Of a stretch of DNA of 64,000 nucleotides, positions 19,113-32,052 are shown in pieces. Under the pieces are notes generated by a model. It was not told the origin of the DNA and ran no database searches. It was given only the letters and a program-made list of their open reading frames with translations. A program made the position numbers and the translations under genes. Numbering within the stretch: position 1 is the stretch's first letter; each line of letters starts with the position of its first letter. The DNA is from Dipteris shenzhenensis (Eukaryota; Polypodiophyta; Polypodiopsida; Gleicheniales), in assembly GCA_047967505.1 (NCBI GenBank), contig CM106538.1, one strand, 5' to 3'.

Positions 19113-22100
19113 GAGTCCCTTTTGGTATTACAAAACCCAACAATGCGACCCTGCCAAAGATTCCCTTTATTTGCTCTGTCCTTTCTTGAAACCTTGAATG
19201 GACCTATCATATAATGTTGCATTGTAGCCCAGGATATTATCCTAAACTCTTGAGAATCCAAAAATCTATGTCATCCTTCAAAATGTGACCTACACAAGAT
19301 TGAAGAGATCGATTCGGTCTAGGGGAGGGGAAGGGAGTGCTCCACCATTGTAGAAAGAAAGGGAGCAAAGAGAAAAAAGTTTGAGAGGAGGAGGCTGAGA
19401 GAAGGTTGAGAGGAGAAGCTAAGAAGAAGGTTGCGAGTGAATGGGGATAGTTTCGAAAGACTCCTAGGAGGTGTTTGGGGGGGTGGGGACACTTCTCCAA
19501 AATTTTGTTTTTTTTTTTTGAGGGAGGGGGGCGGGGGAATTCCACACGAATTTGGGCCCACCATGGAGAAGGAAGAGGGTAGGGGGACCATCCAAAAGTT
19601 TAAGGGGATGAGTCAATGCCCCAAGAGGTGGTGCAGGCAAGAGGGATGCAAGTGGAAGGTAGTGGGGCCCAAGGGAGGTCTATCCACCAATGAGAGACCA
19701 ATATAGAATCCTTGATTCTTTTATGTATGCATAGGTGAAATAGATATGTCTTATTTTCTAGTGTTGAGATTATAATATATTATCATATTTATATGTTAAA
19801 GTGCTATAAGTTAACTAATCATATCAATTAACACATTTCAAGTCTTGATAGCATGCATTGATCATAGTTATGAAAAATAATTTACTCATATAGATCATCT
19901 CTTGCCATTTGTGTTTATGCACTAGATGAAGATATTTTTACATTTTTAAACTTGTTATATATATTCACACTAGAAGAGGGCTTAGATGTGGTATTATATG
20001 GAAGCAATGAAGTGGCATCTTTTGGATGAATACATATTGATGCTCTCATACTTGTGTGCCATTTTTAATGTTGTTTGTGATGAGAATAGTTTTGTAGTGA
20101 TAAAATCACCAACCATTTGTGTATAAAAAACAATTTGTGATCAAGATGAAATCATACCCAAGGCTTACCTACTTGATATTAGACAACCAAATCTAAAGGA
20201 GTAAAATTCGAGCCATTTCCTTGTCAAGAGAAGTGTTAGCAATAGGTGAATTCAAAGGCTATATTCAAAATTTTCTTTATATGGACCATGGTAGATGTAA
20301 TTAAGCTAATGTGATAAGGCATCACTCAAAATTTGCAATGCAGTATAGTTCATATTTATATGTTTAGAGTACTATTAAATGGGCTTTCTTGACATCACCT
20401 AGGCATAGGTAGTTATTTACCAGAAGAAAAGGATTGCACAAAAGGGCTCTGCATCATTAAATTCAAGCATGTATGGAGAGCATAAATTACTGACATGGTC
20501 ATGGGTATTGAGGACAAACATTTTTTATGTGTAAGTTTATTGTTCTTAACACTTAAGAGATTTCTTGTGTTGAATGTGAGTACAACTTAACGTTACTGGT
20601 CGGTATAAAACTATGTTGAGAAAGCACAAAGGAAAATAAATGGAAAGGTTAGTGGGATAAATGATCCAATAATAGGGATTCAAGATATTAGTGGGATTTC
20701 TCTCAATGCTCTCTCTATATTGGAGGATATAGATGGTAGAATAGCTACTAGTGAAGGAGAATGAGTTTAACTACATAAATGGTCAGAGGCTTTTGGTGAT
20801 TATTTGACTTAACCAAATACCCATATGTAATCAAGGTATCAATGAAGAACAAGACTATTACATACTAGAGCATTTGGGTAGATGTGAAATATAACATGTT
20901 CCATTAAATTCATGGGAATTCGGACGAGTTTAAATGATGAAGAATCCCCACAAGAATTTTTAATTGATATTTGTCATGTATTTTGATGGTAATATGACAT
21001 TTATTGGTGGTAGCTTGTCCTACACTTCCTAATGCAATCTTGTCAATCATCACATTTTCATTTAATATTCATGCTATTTTAAGGCAAAATTTATGCTCAT
21101 CAATTGTGCATTAATGCAAAATTTTTAAAATTATCTAAAGACATCTCATGGCATAAAAAATCCAAAGTTTTCACAAAATTCTCCCATACCTTTGGATGTT
21201 AGACACTGGCTACTAGAGCAAGCTGCAAGGTAGTATGAGGTGTTGCTCGTGATATCAAAATGTTAGAGAGATTAAAGAGTAATATTTGAGGCTTGGTGTG
21301 AGTTTGAGGGTGGAGAGCCAAGACTTGAGAGCAATTGAAATTCTAGAGTTGAGACTCAAGAAGATAAGAACTACAATATAGAACCAGTAATTTTCAAACA
21401 TTATCATGATGACTGCTAGTGACAAACTTGAATGAATGTTTAGTTTTTTATGGTTATCTACAAGTAACATGCCAACAACTAGCTAGAGCCTAGAATCTAA
21501 ACTCAAGCTATTTCTGAATATATATTCAGACCAAATTTTAAAGTATCTAGATTTTTTAAATAAAAATTTGGTAAACTTTCATGGAAATTATTTATAAATT
21601 TAGAATCTTAAAGCCTAATATTATCTCTTTTTCTAAATTTAGTTCCAATCTTGGCATATATACTGAGCTTTTGTTTTTATAGGAGAAAAAAATTTCAACT
21701 TTTTCTTAATAATGAAACCAATGTAAAAAATATATCTAGATGATTATATAAAATATATCACTAGTAAATCTCGAGACAATTTGATAATTGTTATTGACAC
21801 TAACAAATTGTAAAATACCTTTTAGGATAAATTCTTTGCACATTTTAGGTCAAACATTAGTTTGACTTTGTTTGCAAGATATGCTTTATGCTTTATCCTT
21901 CTCTTTGTTCCCCTATATTTCCTTGTAGACTTCAATTCCTAGATTTGTTTGACTTTGCAATGATATATTGTTTGTATGCTACATTTCTTCATGTGGCTAC
22001 AATTCTATACACTACATTCCTTGCTCTTAGATTCCTTCTCAAAACTGCAAACTCATGCAATGGATACCTTTCATTTCCTACTGATACAAATCTAGCTTCT

Positions 22101-23365
22101 ACTCATAATTGGGCTACAAACTATAGCTCCTACATCCATTTACTCTTGTGAGGGTAGCTTGTTTGTATGTTGCATCTCTTCATTTGGTTAAAATTTCATA
22201 CAATGCATTCCTTAGCTCTTAGATTATTTCTCAAGCATGAAAACTAGAGCAATGGATATCTTTTGTATCCTATTGATACGAATCTAGATCCTGCTCATAT
22301 AAGTTGAGCTAAAAGAAAATTACCTAATGGATAATGTTAGGTAATTTCATTCATGCTAAGTGAGTGATGAAGAATGAACTTGAAGCAAAGTCAGTAACAT
22401 ATCATAATGCTGGTCATATCTCATCCAATCAAGAAGCGAAAGATACAAGGTACTTCTCAGCAACAATAGACTCAATCTAGACTCAAATTCTCATTAACTC
22501 TATGGGAAATAGATGCTTCAATGTGGGGGACAAAGCCAAAGGGAGATAGGGATATTGGGGAATATACTATTGGAATCAGATTGATAATAATGGAATTGTG
22601 AATCGAGCACTACATTTTTTTTCAATGGTGCCTATAGTCCCTTTCTAAAAAATTCAAACTTTCGGGCTTTGAAAAATCATATCTCATCAATAAGATACTC
22701 TTTCAAAAAAATGTGATCCAAACTTATACACAAGAGCTTTAGAAGATGCAGGAAAATTGCACTGTCAACAATCTGGAGAGGCAATTTTTTTGTCCTAATG
22801 GTCATGCTGGCAAGGAAAATTTGACCTGACACTCTATATTAAGTAATGTTTTATTTAGAAGGCAAAACTACAAAAGGTACAAGCTTTATACCTTTAAAGA
22901 TAGAAAGGACAAAGAGACACATAGTGAAGGTGGAGCACACATGAAATTAGAGGAGGACTCCCTGGGAGGCAAATGAATTAAAACTAAAACAAAGAATTGG
23001 AAGGCCACGTTCAAAAAAGCATCCTAATTGAACATTTCAAATTTCTCCTCTGAATAACTAAAACCTCTCCTTAATAGATAAATGAGATAAATTATTTATG
23101 AATTTAGAAAATACATACACGTACTAGGAACTAACAATGCATGACCAAGCCTATCCATAATCTTTTAAAATTGAATTTCTATTGATTATAATAAATAACA
23201 AAATTATTGCATAAAGTATTATTAACAAAAATGAAACTAAGGTTTGCAAAAGTTACTAAGAATACACACTAGAAGTACTTAAGTAAACTCATTTTTCAAA
23301 ATTGTATATCAAAGCATGCATAACAAAAGATTGATGTGAGACTAGAAATTAAGATATGTGGTTAT
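19113..23365. other. 4.2-kb AT-rich stretch without a recognised gene
   Basis: I found no coding region, RNA gene or element boundary here. One local oddity is a G-rich segment at about 19478-19540 (gggggggtgggg and, after a T run, gagggaggggggcggggg) that could form G-quadruplexes. Beyond 19700 the composition is strongly AT-rich with many short runs. Confidence 0.45.
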
Positions 23366-24090
23366 TGTTAGATATAAATGCTCCACTCTCGTGTAACTAC
23401 GCGGGAACCAACTAACTCTACTTGTAAGCCCCCCATTTGAGGAGAAGGCATTTGAGTAGCTCGGTTATCCGGTAGGTCCTGGTTTGGACACCAGATGGGG
23501 GCCATGTGTGGCCTAATGGCCGAACGGCTTCAGATAGAGTTGGCACACCACCAACTAGGCTACATGCAAGTGCAGGAAGGCATCCCTTGACTGACCGCAT
23601 TGAGGGTAGACGGAGCATTTCCCGGGGCAGCCCACTCTCGCGTTGCGGGGCCCGTTTGGAACCTTAGATGATCTCGGATGGTGAACGGAGACCCGTAGGT
23701 TAGTTCCTCTATTTTGCTCACCGGTTCTATCATATGGTCAGTGGCCTATTTCGGGACCGACCCCCAGTCGACCGTTTTGGGCGGATTGGGTCGGTCACAC
23801 AATTGAGCCTAACTGACTACGACTGGTGGCTATATAAGAGCAAGCCTGTGAAGCCCATTTCATCATTAGCTATAGCAACCCTGATTCCTTAGCATCCAGC
23901 CTCCGTCTTCTATTGTTTCCAGCACGCCATCAAAGCTTCTTTCACAGGAGCGCACGGTTGGGAGGCAGCGACATCTATTGTATCAGTTCTACAGTAATCA
24001 AATTTTTGATTCTCCATACTATCTTGTTTTCTCTCTTGTGTACGAGATCCTGTTATCTGTTGAGTACAGACATTGTATTATTTTCTTACA
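23366..24090 (+). repeat. 5' LTR, family III
   Basis: 725 bp, TG...CA bounded. A good TATA box (tatataag, 23831-23838) lies about 260 bp before the end, marking the likely transcription start region. Confidence 0.9.
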
Positions 24091-24103
24091 TGGTATCAGA
24101 GCC
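24091..24103 (+). other. Primer-binding site, family III
   Basis: tggtatcagagcc directly abuts the 5' LTR and is the usual plant copia match to the 3' end of initiator Met tRNA. Confidence 0.9.
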
Positions 24104-24160
24104 TAGACTCTAGCAAGAAGATTTGGTAGTGTGTTTCTATTTGCGAGCAGATTGTAAGAG

Positions 24161-27100
24161 ATGGCCCAGCCCGCAAGACTGCGAATCCCACCGTTAGGCG
24201 AAAGCGAAAAGTTGGACGGCTCTAACTATCCACTCTGGAAGTTCAAGATGAAGACCATCCTAAGCGCATACGAGCTTTGGGACACTGCTACTGGGGTGGA
24301 TGTGAGGCCGGTTGCGAGATCGGATCCAGCCAATGCAGGACAACAGATAGTACCAACTGCGGATGAGATTCTCGCATGGACAAGAAGAAATGCAGATGCA
24401 CTGTGTTCTATTGTCTGCAGTGTTAGTGATTCTGTCATGGCATTAATTCAACATGTCACCACAACAGAGGAGGCATGGACGGTCTTGAAAAATCAGTACG
24501 AGACCACGAATCAGACACGGATTCAGAATCTGGAGACTTAACTCGTGAACGAGAAGTTGTCTGAGTCTGAAACGGCAGAGAAGTTCATCACCAGGGTGAA
24601 GAATCTGTGCGATCAGATGACTGCGATTGGCATCACCATCACCAGCGAGAATCTAGCACGAAGGTGCATACGTGGTAAAGGTACACGGCGCAACAACATT
24701 TATGAACTCTCAGCTTTCAGTGCTCGAGCGGATGTAAAGAACATTAAGTTGTGGCATGAGAGGTTTGGTCATCTAAACCTTAGTTCTTTGAAGGAGATGC
24801 ATAAAAGTGGAATGATTGCAGACCTACCAGGAATTTCAGATCTGCCCAATGTATGTGAAGCTTGCATGATGGGCAAGCAACATCGACATCCCTTTGCTAA
24901 AGAGGCCAGCAGGGTAAAGGCTCCTCTAGAGCTCGTTCACACGGACCTCTGTGAAAAGATGGAGGCGGAAGCTTTGGGTGGTTCCTACTACTTCATGACG
25001 CTGATCGACGACTACAGTAGAAGGATATGGATATACTTCCTGAAGACTAAAGATGAGGCTTTTAGTAGGTTCAAGGAATGGCATGTAATGAAGAAAGAAA
25101 CAGGGAGGAAGGTGAAGAAGTTGAGATCAGACAGAGGTGGAGAGTTCACATCGACTGAATTCGAAAGTTACTACAAAAGTCACGGAATCAAGAGGCAGAA
25201 ACCCCCACCACATACATCACAACAAAATGGAGTAGCAGAACGCAAGATGCGCGTCATCTGTGTAATGGGCCAGAGTATGATGAAAGGGAAAGATTTGCCA
25301 AAGACTTTCTAGGCTAAAGCATGTAACACTGCAGTTTACATCCTGAATCATAGCATAGCTACATGAAGGCTGTGAATGGGATGACTCCACTCTGCAAGCC
25401 TTTTCTGGTAAGAAACCTTCAGCTGCACATTTCAGTGTTTTTGGATGTGACTGTTTTGTGCATGTCCCTGATGCTACCAAGACCAAATGGGAACCGAAGA
25501 GCTGAAAGTGTATTTTCTTGGGCTACAGTGAAGAGGTGAAGGGTTACCATCTCTATAACCCTATTACCAAGAAGGTAATTGTAAGTCGTGATATGGTCTT
25601 CTCAGAACAGCTGCATCAATTGGAGGAGGATGCTTCCTTCCCAAACAACCAGGACCAGGATATCCAGTACCGCCACCAATAGCAGACCAAAATCCCACAA
25701 CGGTGCTTGGGAGGATTCAAGACAAAGAAGATGAAGAAGAGCCTATAGAACCACAATGGCAACGGCCATTCTCGAAGTGGGTAAAGCAGCTTTTGGATGG
25801 TAGAGAACCTCCAACCATTGAAGAGGAACCATCTGAACACTGCTAGTCCAAGAGATTAGAGGAGCAAAGAAGGGCGCAGGAACACTTGGTCAACTATGCT
25901 TTGATGACAGAAGTGATCCGTGTTGATGAACCCAAGTGTCTTGAAGAGGCACAGGGCGATGATAGGTGGATGGAGGCTATGCAATCAGAGTATGGATCCA
26001 TAATGAAGAACAACACTTGGGACCTTGTGGATCGACCACCAAAACGCAAGGTAATCGAAACCAAGTGGGTGTACAAGACCAAGTACAAGTTTGACGGCAC
26101 GTTGGATAAGTACAAGGATCGGCTCATGGCAAAAGGATTTGCACAGGTACATGGTTTTGATTATCAAGATACTTTTGCTCCCACAGCTCGACTAACCACA
26201 ATTCGCAGTGTTTTGGCTTTAGCTGCCTAGGGAAGTTGGCCCGTGTTTCAAATGGATGTGAAATCCGCCTTTCTGAATGGAGATCTCAAGGAGGAGATAT
26301 ACGTGGAACAACCACCAGGTTTTGAGATCCCCAGTTCAGAAGGTAAAGTCTGCAAACTAAAGAAGGCACTTTACGGGTTGAAACAGGCTTTACGAGTGTG
26401 GTACTAGTGAATTGATGCCTACTTTCTGCAAAATGGGTTTAGGAGGAGCCCATCTACTGCAAATTTGTATATCTTCAGAGGAGGCAGGTGTATGATCATG
26501 GTCCTTTATGTGGACGACCTTGTCATAACAGGGAACCATGAAGAGAAGATCTCGCAGACGAAGCATTTGCTAGAAAGAGAGTTTGAAATGACAGGATGCA
26601 TTTCTGTTTGGGGATTGAAGTTTGGCAGGAGCCGAAACAGGATCTTCATTTCACAGTTGAAGTATGCTAGAGAGATACTGAAGGCATTTGGCATGGCTGA
26701 GTGCAAGACAATTGGTACCCCTATGGAGGTTGACGCGAAGCTCTCAAACGAGGATTCATCACCATTGGTGGACGAAGCGAAGTACAGAAGGCTTGTAGGC
26801 AGCTTGATTTACTTGTGCAACACACGGCCGAACATTAATTTTGCGACTGGTGTACTAAGCAGGTTTTCCAATAAGCCCCAGGAGAACCATTGGAGGGCAA
26901 GGATGCGGGTGCTGAAATACATCAAAGGCACACTTGATTATGGCATCACCTATACCAAGGGCAACATATCTTGACCGGATTCTGTGACTTGGATTGGTGG
27001 GCAGGAGACATGGACAGTAGGAGATCAGTGACAGGGTACTGTATCTCACTTGGATCTGGAGTTGTGTCATGGGTCAGCAAGAAGCAACCCACAGTTGCTC

Positions 27101-27457
27101 TTTCTTCTACCGAGGCCGAGTACAAATCTGCATGCTTTGCTTCTTGCGAGGCAGTGTGGTTGAGGAGGATTTTGGGGGACATGGGTGCAGTGCAGAACAA
27201 GCCTACACAATTATCATGTGACAATCAGAGTTGCATGGCGATTGCAAAGAACCCGGTGTTCCACGCTCGCAAAAAACATATTGAGATTCAATATCACTTT
27301 GTATGTGAGCTCATCATGGATGGAGAGGTCGACTTGGTGTACTGTCCGACTGTACTGTCCGACTACAGAGAATGCTGCGGACATCTTCACGAAGGCTCTT
27401 GGAAGAGACTTGCTGGAGAGGCATCTTCATCGACTTGGCATTGGGCCGAAAAAGTAA
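24161..27457 (+). pseudogene. Family III gag-pol pseudogene
   Basis: Gag begins at 24161 (MAQPARLRIPPLGESEKL, then GSNYPLWKFKMK). Around 24670-24700 it jumps to the GAG-pre-integrase segment (LWHERFGHLNL, CEACMMGKQ), so the zinc knuckle and protease are deleted. Integrase keeps HTDLC, RSDRGGEF and AERK. Reverse transcriptase has [11 protein letters not shown] and YVDD (about 26507-26518); RNase H has STEAEYKSA. Lesions include TAA 24539, TAG 25310, TGA near 25503, TAG 26227, tandem TAG-TGA near 26406, several frameshifts between 25350 and 25850 and near 26970, and a 13-bp tandem duplication (27338-27363) that shifts the last frame. Inactive. Confidence 0.85.
27338..27363 (+). repeat. 13-bp tandem duplication inside RNase H coding
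   Basis: tgtactgtccgac is present twice in a row (27338-27350 and 27351-27363). The extra 13 bp put the C-terminal DIFTKALG segment out of frame. Confidence 0.9.
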
Positions 27458-27478
27458 GTTCACTTGCGGGTGGACATT

Positions 27479-27487
27479 GAGGGGGGG
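27479..27487 (+). other. Polypurine tract, family III
   Basis: gaggggggg directly precedes the 3' LTR, as expected for the plus-strand priming site. Confidence 0.85.
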
Positions 27488-28207
27488 TGTTAGATATCAA
27501 TGCTCCACTCTCGTGTAACTATGCGGGAACTAGCTAACTCTACTTGTAAGCCCCCCATATGAGGAGAAGGCATTTGAGTAGCTCGATTATCCGGTAGGTC
27601 CTGGTTTGAACACTAGATGGGGGCCATGTGTGGCCTGATGGCTGGATGGCTTCAGATAGAGTTGGCATACTGCCAACTAGGCTACATGCAAGTGCGGGAA
27701 GGCATCCCTTGATTGACCGCACTGAGAGTAAACAGAGCATTTCTCGAGGCAACCCACTCTCAGGTTGCGGGGCCCGTTTGGAGCCTCAGATGATCTCGGC
27801 CGAATGGAGACCGTAGGTTAGTGCCTCTGTTTGCGCACCGGTTCTATCATATGGTCGGTGGCCTATTTCGGGACCGACCCCCAGTCGATCGTTTTGGGCA
27901 GATTGGGTCGGTCACCCAATTGAGCCTAACCGACTATGACTGGTGGCTATATAAAAGCAAGCCCGTAAAACCCATTTCATCACTGGCTATAGCAACCCTG
28001 ATTCTTTAGCATCCAGCCTCCGTCTTCTACTGTTTCCAGCACGCCATCGAAGCTTCTTTCACAGGAGTGCACGGTTGGGAGGCAGCGCCATCTATTGTAT
28101 CAGTTCTACAATAATCAAAATTTTGATTCTCCATACTATCTTGTTTTCTCTCTTGCATACGAGATCCTGTTATCTGTTGAGCACAGACATTGTATTATTT
28201 TCTTACA
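27488..28207 (+). repeat. 3' LTR, family III
   Basis: 720 bp matching 23366-24090 with many substitutions, mostly transitions, and small indels near 27795-27830. Confidence 0.9.
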
Positions 28208-28212
28208 GCTAT

Positions 28213-28782
28213 ACCTTAACATACTTCTTGTGATTTGGCATGATGAGAGTCTTTTCTTTCAAAGTCATGCTCTCTTTTAGTAGCTTTCAAAGTTTATTTT
28301 TATTGATTATTAAAATATACAAAACTAGTGCGTAATTTTTTTATTAAAACATTATTGGAAAAAGTAGAACTACGGTTTGATAGCAATCATTTACAGTAGT
28401 CACAAGAGATACTTAAGGAAAATCATTTTTCAAAAATACCATGGATGGTTTATATAAATGGTAGTGTTGTAATTAGTAATATTTTTTCCCACATGGAGGA
28501 TGTCTAGCTTCCTTAATATATTTTTCACAAGCCTTGAAAATTACTTCATTAGATAGTTGTTAATAAAACTCTATTGTTGCTCTTGTTGTAGATGATTTAT
28601 CATGATAGTTTTTGACATTACCGTTTGTGAATTGGTCAGAGTCATCCTTGTTTTGGTAGTTGTTTGTTGATTGCACTATTTCATGAACTCATTTAGTTTT
28701 TCATAGGAATGGAGCCCTCAAATGTACGCACTTGGCTCCTCACGTGTGTTATTTGTTAGCTTCATCTGGGATGTTTGTAAGT
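28213..28782. other. No gene seen
   Basis: AT-rich spacer between element III and the truncated start of element C. It has no LTR-like boundary and no motif I recognise. Confidence 0.4.
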
Positions 28783-29622
28783 AGCATGGGATATGTTTGT
28801 AGCTCTTTATTTGTCTAGGATCACTTCCAGGATTCTCACACTGAGAAACCAAATCAACCAAAGTTTCTACAACAGCAATGAAACTGATCATGCTTATGTA
28901 CTCAAGATCAAGGATTACAACAATCAACTCGCACAAGCAAGAGGAGAGACCATGAATCCCATAGAAATAGTTCAAGTCATTCTAAATAGGCTAGGAAAGG
29001 GATACAAGAATCTAGTCTAGAGTATTACCATTTAATGACAAATTCCAACAATTGAAGAGCTACAATGAGTGTTACTTGGTGAAGAACTCATGAGGCAAGC
29101 CATTCATGTACACAAAGGTCATTCCAATGATCAAGCATTCACATCCTTAGATAGAAGCAAAGGCAGAGGCACAAGTAGAGGTAGATCATTTCAGCAAAGT
29201 GGTCATCATCAACAATAAAGTCATCAGCAAAGTTAGCATCCTCAACAACATCAACGTTAAAATCCAAGTTCATTCCAATAGAGGAAGATACCAAGAATGA
29301 GGGAATGCATCCACCACCATATAAAGCATTCAATGCAAAAACTGTCATAAGTTTGGACACTATGAAAGAGATTGCTGCAAGAAGCAATACGACCAAGGCG
29401 GTCAATCTAGCAACAATTGAGGGAATTTTTGAGGAAGAGAAAATCATCATGGTGGACATTCAAGTCACAATCATTATGCCAATGAACGTGAGAATATGTT
29501 TCTTGCAAGCAAGGACTTGCAGAAGACTGAAACAATATATCTTGACATTGATTGCAATTCAGAAGGGGAATGCAGTTATAACGTTGATCAAGAATATCAA
29601 AATCCTTGGTACATAGATAGTG
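28783..29622 (+). pseudogene. Element C gag fragment
   Basis: The frame starts inside gag at tgggatatgtttgtagctc, equivalent to about 44230 of E, and reads LTLRNQINQSF, HAYVLKIKDYNNQLAQ and MNPIEIVQVILNRLGKGYKNLV. TAG 29018-29020 matches CAG in E at the same place. More stops and frameshifts follow in the basic Gln/His-rich part; the zinc knuckle region (about 29325-29385) is out of frame. Confidence 0.75.
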
Positions 29623-29871
29623 CCACACTCGAGGGGATCATTCATCATATGTAACCCTATCACATGAGTTCAATAGAATGATATTTTTAATATCTAAATT
29701 TTACAAAAATTAATTTACATAAGGGAGTTTTTAAATGAATTTGAAAAAATTGACAGGTTTGTATAGAAAAGGGGTATATTTTATTAATGGAAAAATTACA
29801 AATAAAGGATTTTACAAATAGGCCTTGAACGCACGTGATATAGAGGGTTTACACATAGTGACCCCCCTGAG
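29623..29871. mobile_element. Short AT-rich MITE-like insertion, copy 1
   Basis: Paralogue E reads without interruption across this point in the protease motif (tcgacagcggtgcatcatct at 45101). In C about 249 bp intervene between gatagtg and gtggcgcatcatc. The insertion begins ccacactcgagggg and ends ccccctgag, so the ends are imperfect inverted repeats, and gtg flanks both sides as a possible 3-bp target duplication. A second, diverged copy lies inverted at about 53931-54195. No coding potential. The class is unknown. Confidence 0.6.
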
Positions 29872-30823
29872 GTGGCGCATCATCTCATATGACAAAACAT
29901 CAAGAATGGATCACAGAGATGAAACCATTAGGAGGACAGAAGAACGGTATCTACACTACAGATAACACACCAAATTCAATTCAAGGGAAAGGCATTATCC
30001 CTATAAATAATTTCAGTGGTACGAAAGGATTGGTGAAAGATTTACTCTATGTTTCGAAAGGGTTTCGAAGCTCAACAAGAACCTCTTATCATTTGGTGAA
30101 ATGACAAAACACAACTATTGAGTCATCTTTTATGGAGATGAATGCACGATTAGATTCAAATTCAAAGGATATCAGCTAGTAGGAAAAGTAGTCAAGGAAG
30201 GATGCTTGTTCAAAATGCTAGCTTCAGTACCACAAGTTTGCATGCTATGTCAGTTCAATTGCAACAATAGATGCCACTTTCCGCAATATGGCACAAGAGA
30301 TATGGACATGTCAATTTCAAAAGCTTGAAAGAGCTCGAAAATTAGAATATGGCAATTGGAATTTTGAAACTTTAGTTTCTTGGAAAAGTTTGCGAAGCAT
30401 GCTGCTTTGGTAAACAAAAGCGAACCGATTTTGGTAGAAGCACCTCTAGAGCACGAGGTATTCTTAATTTGATTCAGACAAATATATGGGGTCATGCCTA
30501 GACCCGCAGCATCAATGGTTCACTTTACTATTTGACTTTCATCGATGACCACAGTAGATATTATTGGGTCTACTTTCTGAAAGAGAAATCTGAAGTCTTT
30601 TCCAAATTTTAAGAATTCAAAGCCATGGTAGAAAACCAGACATGTAGAAAGATCAAAGTCATGAGATCAGATAGAGGAGGTGAATACATATCTTCAGCAT
30701 TCATGAATTTTTGCAGAAGTAATGACATTCAAAGACAATTTACTTATGGAGATACTCCTCATCAAAATGCAAGAGCTAAAAGGAAGAATGGTACTTTAGC
30801 AAATAGTGCTAGAGCAATGCTCA
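29872..30823 (+). pseudogene. Element C protease, pre-integrase and integrase N-part
   Basis: The sequence resumes at the protease (ASSHMTKHQEW, NFSGTKGLVKDLLYV), then the zinc-binding pre-integrase region (near 30290-30410, CEACCFGKQKR), then integrase ([28 protein letters not shown] near 30668). The first catalytic position is AAT/Asn at 30481-30483 instead of Asp. TAG 30343 and TAG 30499 are CAG in E, and TAA near 30611 is CAA in E. The frame ends at the inversion breakpoint. Confidence 0.8.
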
Positions 30824-32052
30824 GGGAGTGGCTGCAATCTTGCAATGTGCCACATGAAAATTCTTCAAGAGATTGTCAACATAGTTTAGCTGATTCATGA
30901 AGGTGCTGTCTAAGTCTCTTCAGAACTCACTTCTAAGACCAAGATCTTTCATGTCGAACTCTAAAGATAAGTCTTGTTTCAACTTTTTGATGCTATCATT
31001 ACTTCCGATCACAATTAGTTCATCTACGTACAAAAATGCATTAATAATTTCTTCCCCTTAAACTTTTGTAGTAGAGAGTATGATCTGCATTGGATTTCAT
31101 GTATCCCAAATTAGCAAAATACTTGTCGATTCTGCTGTACCAACTTTTGGGTGCTTGCTTTAAGCCATAGAGACTTTTCTTGAGATTGCAAACCTGATTG
31201 TCTTTTCCTAGTCCAAAATAACTTGTTGGTTGTTGCATGTAGACTTCTTCATCTAGGTAACCACTGAGAAAAGAATTCTTGACATGTACATGGTACACAT
31301 TCCTTCTATTGAGTATCGCTAGTGATATCAAGAACCATGTGGAATCCATCTTTGCTACTAGAGCATAAGTCTCATCATAGTCTTGACCATATTGCTATGC
31401 AAATCCTTTTGCAACTAGTCTCAATGCTTCCATCTGGATTGTACTTTACTTTATAAACCCATTTGTTTGCTATGGCCTTCTTTCTTGGTGGAAGGTCACA
31501 TAACTCCCAAGTGTTGTTTTTGTACAAAGCTTCTATTTCTTCATTCATAGTAGTTTTCCATTCTGGCTTGTCAACTACGTCTTCAAAGTACATTGGCTCT
31601 TCGGTAGCCATGATGGTATTCATAAGAGAATCATTGGTAGCTTTGATCTAAATTGCTTTGCCTTTCTAAGAATATGTCAATCTGGCTGGTGGTCTCTTTC
31701 TCTAGTAGACTGTCTACATTGTTGTTTCCCTTCTCAGGGTGTCTCTGGCAATTCTTGCTCTTCTTCATCAACCTTTTCTGTAGGTGACTAAGTAATCGAT
31801 GTGTCGATATCCTGAGAATTTGATGTTTTGCATTTTGATTCCTCATCAAAGATTACATCTTTGGAGATAATGACCTTGTGGTTGATGGGATCGTAAAGCT
31901 TGTATACTTTTCTTTCTTCACTATAGCCAACCATGATGCATTTGCATGACTTCACATCCAATTTTTTGCAATGATCATCATGTATGTGGGCATATTCTAT
32001 GCAACCAAATATGCGGAGATGACCAATGTGTGGCTTGTGTCCACTGAATGCT
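30824..32052 (-). pseudogene. Element C inverted segment: integrase tail and reverse transcriptase
   Basis: On the minus strand this segment is collinear with E from about 46148 to 47409. It reads the integrase tail, VYFEDVVDKPEWKTTMNEEI (about 31600), KWVYKVKYNPDGS, and the polymerase core KNSFLSGYLDEEVYMQQP and LKKSLYGLKQAPKSWYSRID (31270-31110). The catalytic box is YVDE (31030-31019) rather than YxDD. Both neighbours are plus-strand, so this is a true internal inversion. About 114 bp of E-equivalent sequence is missing at the left junction and about 2 bp at the right. Confidence 0.85.

Larger units (their letters stand above)
23361..28212 (+). mobile_element. Copia element of family III, LTR to LTR, internally deleted
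   Basis: LTRs lie at 23366-24090 and 27488-28207; both start TGTTAGATAT and end in TTACA. The primer-binding site follows directly at 24091 and a gaggggggg polypurine tract precedes the 3' LTR. The flanks gttat (23361-23365) and gctat (28208-28212) are a 5-bp target duplication with one change. The whole element is 4842 bp, short for a copia element because part of gag and all of protease are deleted. LTRs differ at roughly 10% of sites in the first 290 bp by hand alignment, so this is the oldest full-length insertion here. Confidence 0.9.

Noticed and set aside
19478-19540. G-rich blocks considered as a regulatory G-quadruplex
   Set aside because: No gene lies nearby and the blocks may be simple-sequence drift; sequence alone cannot support a function.
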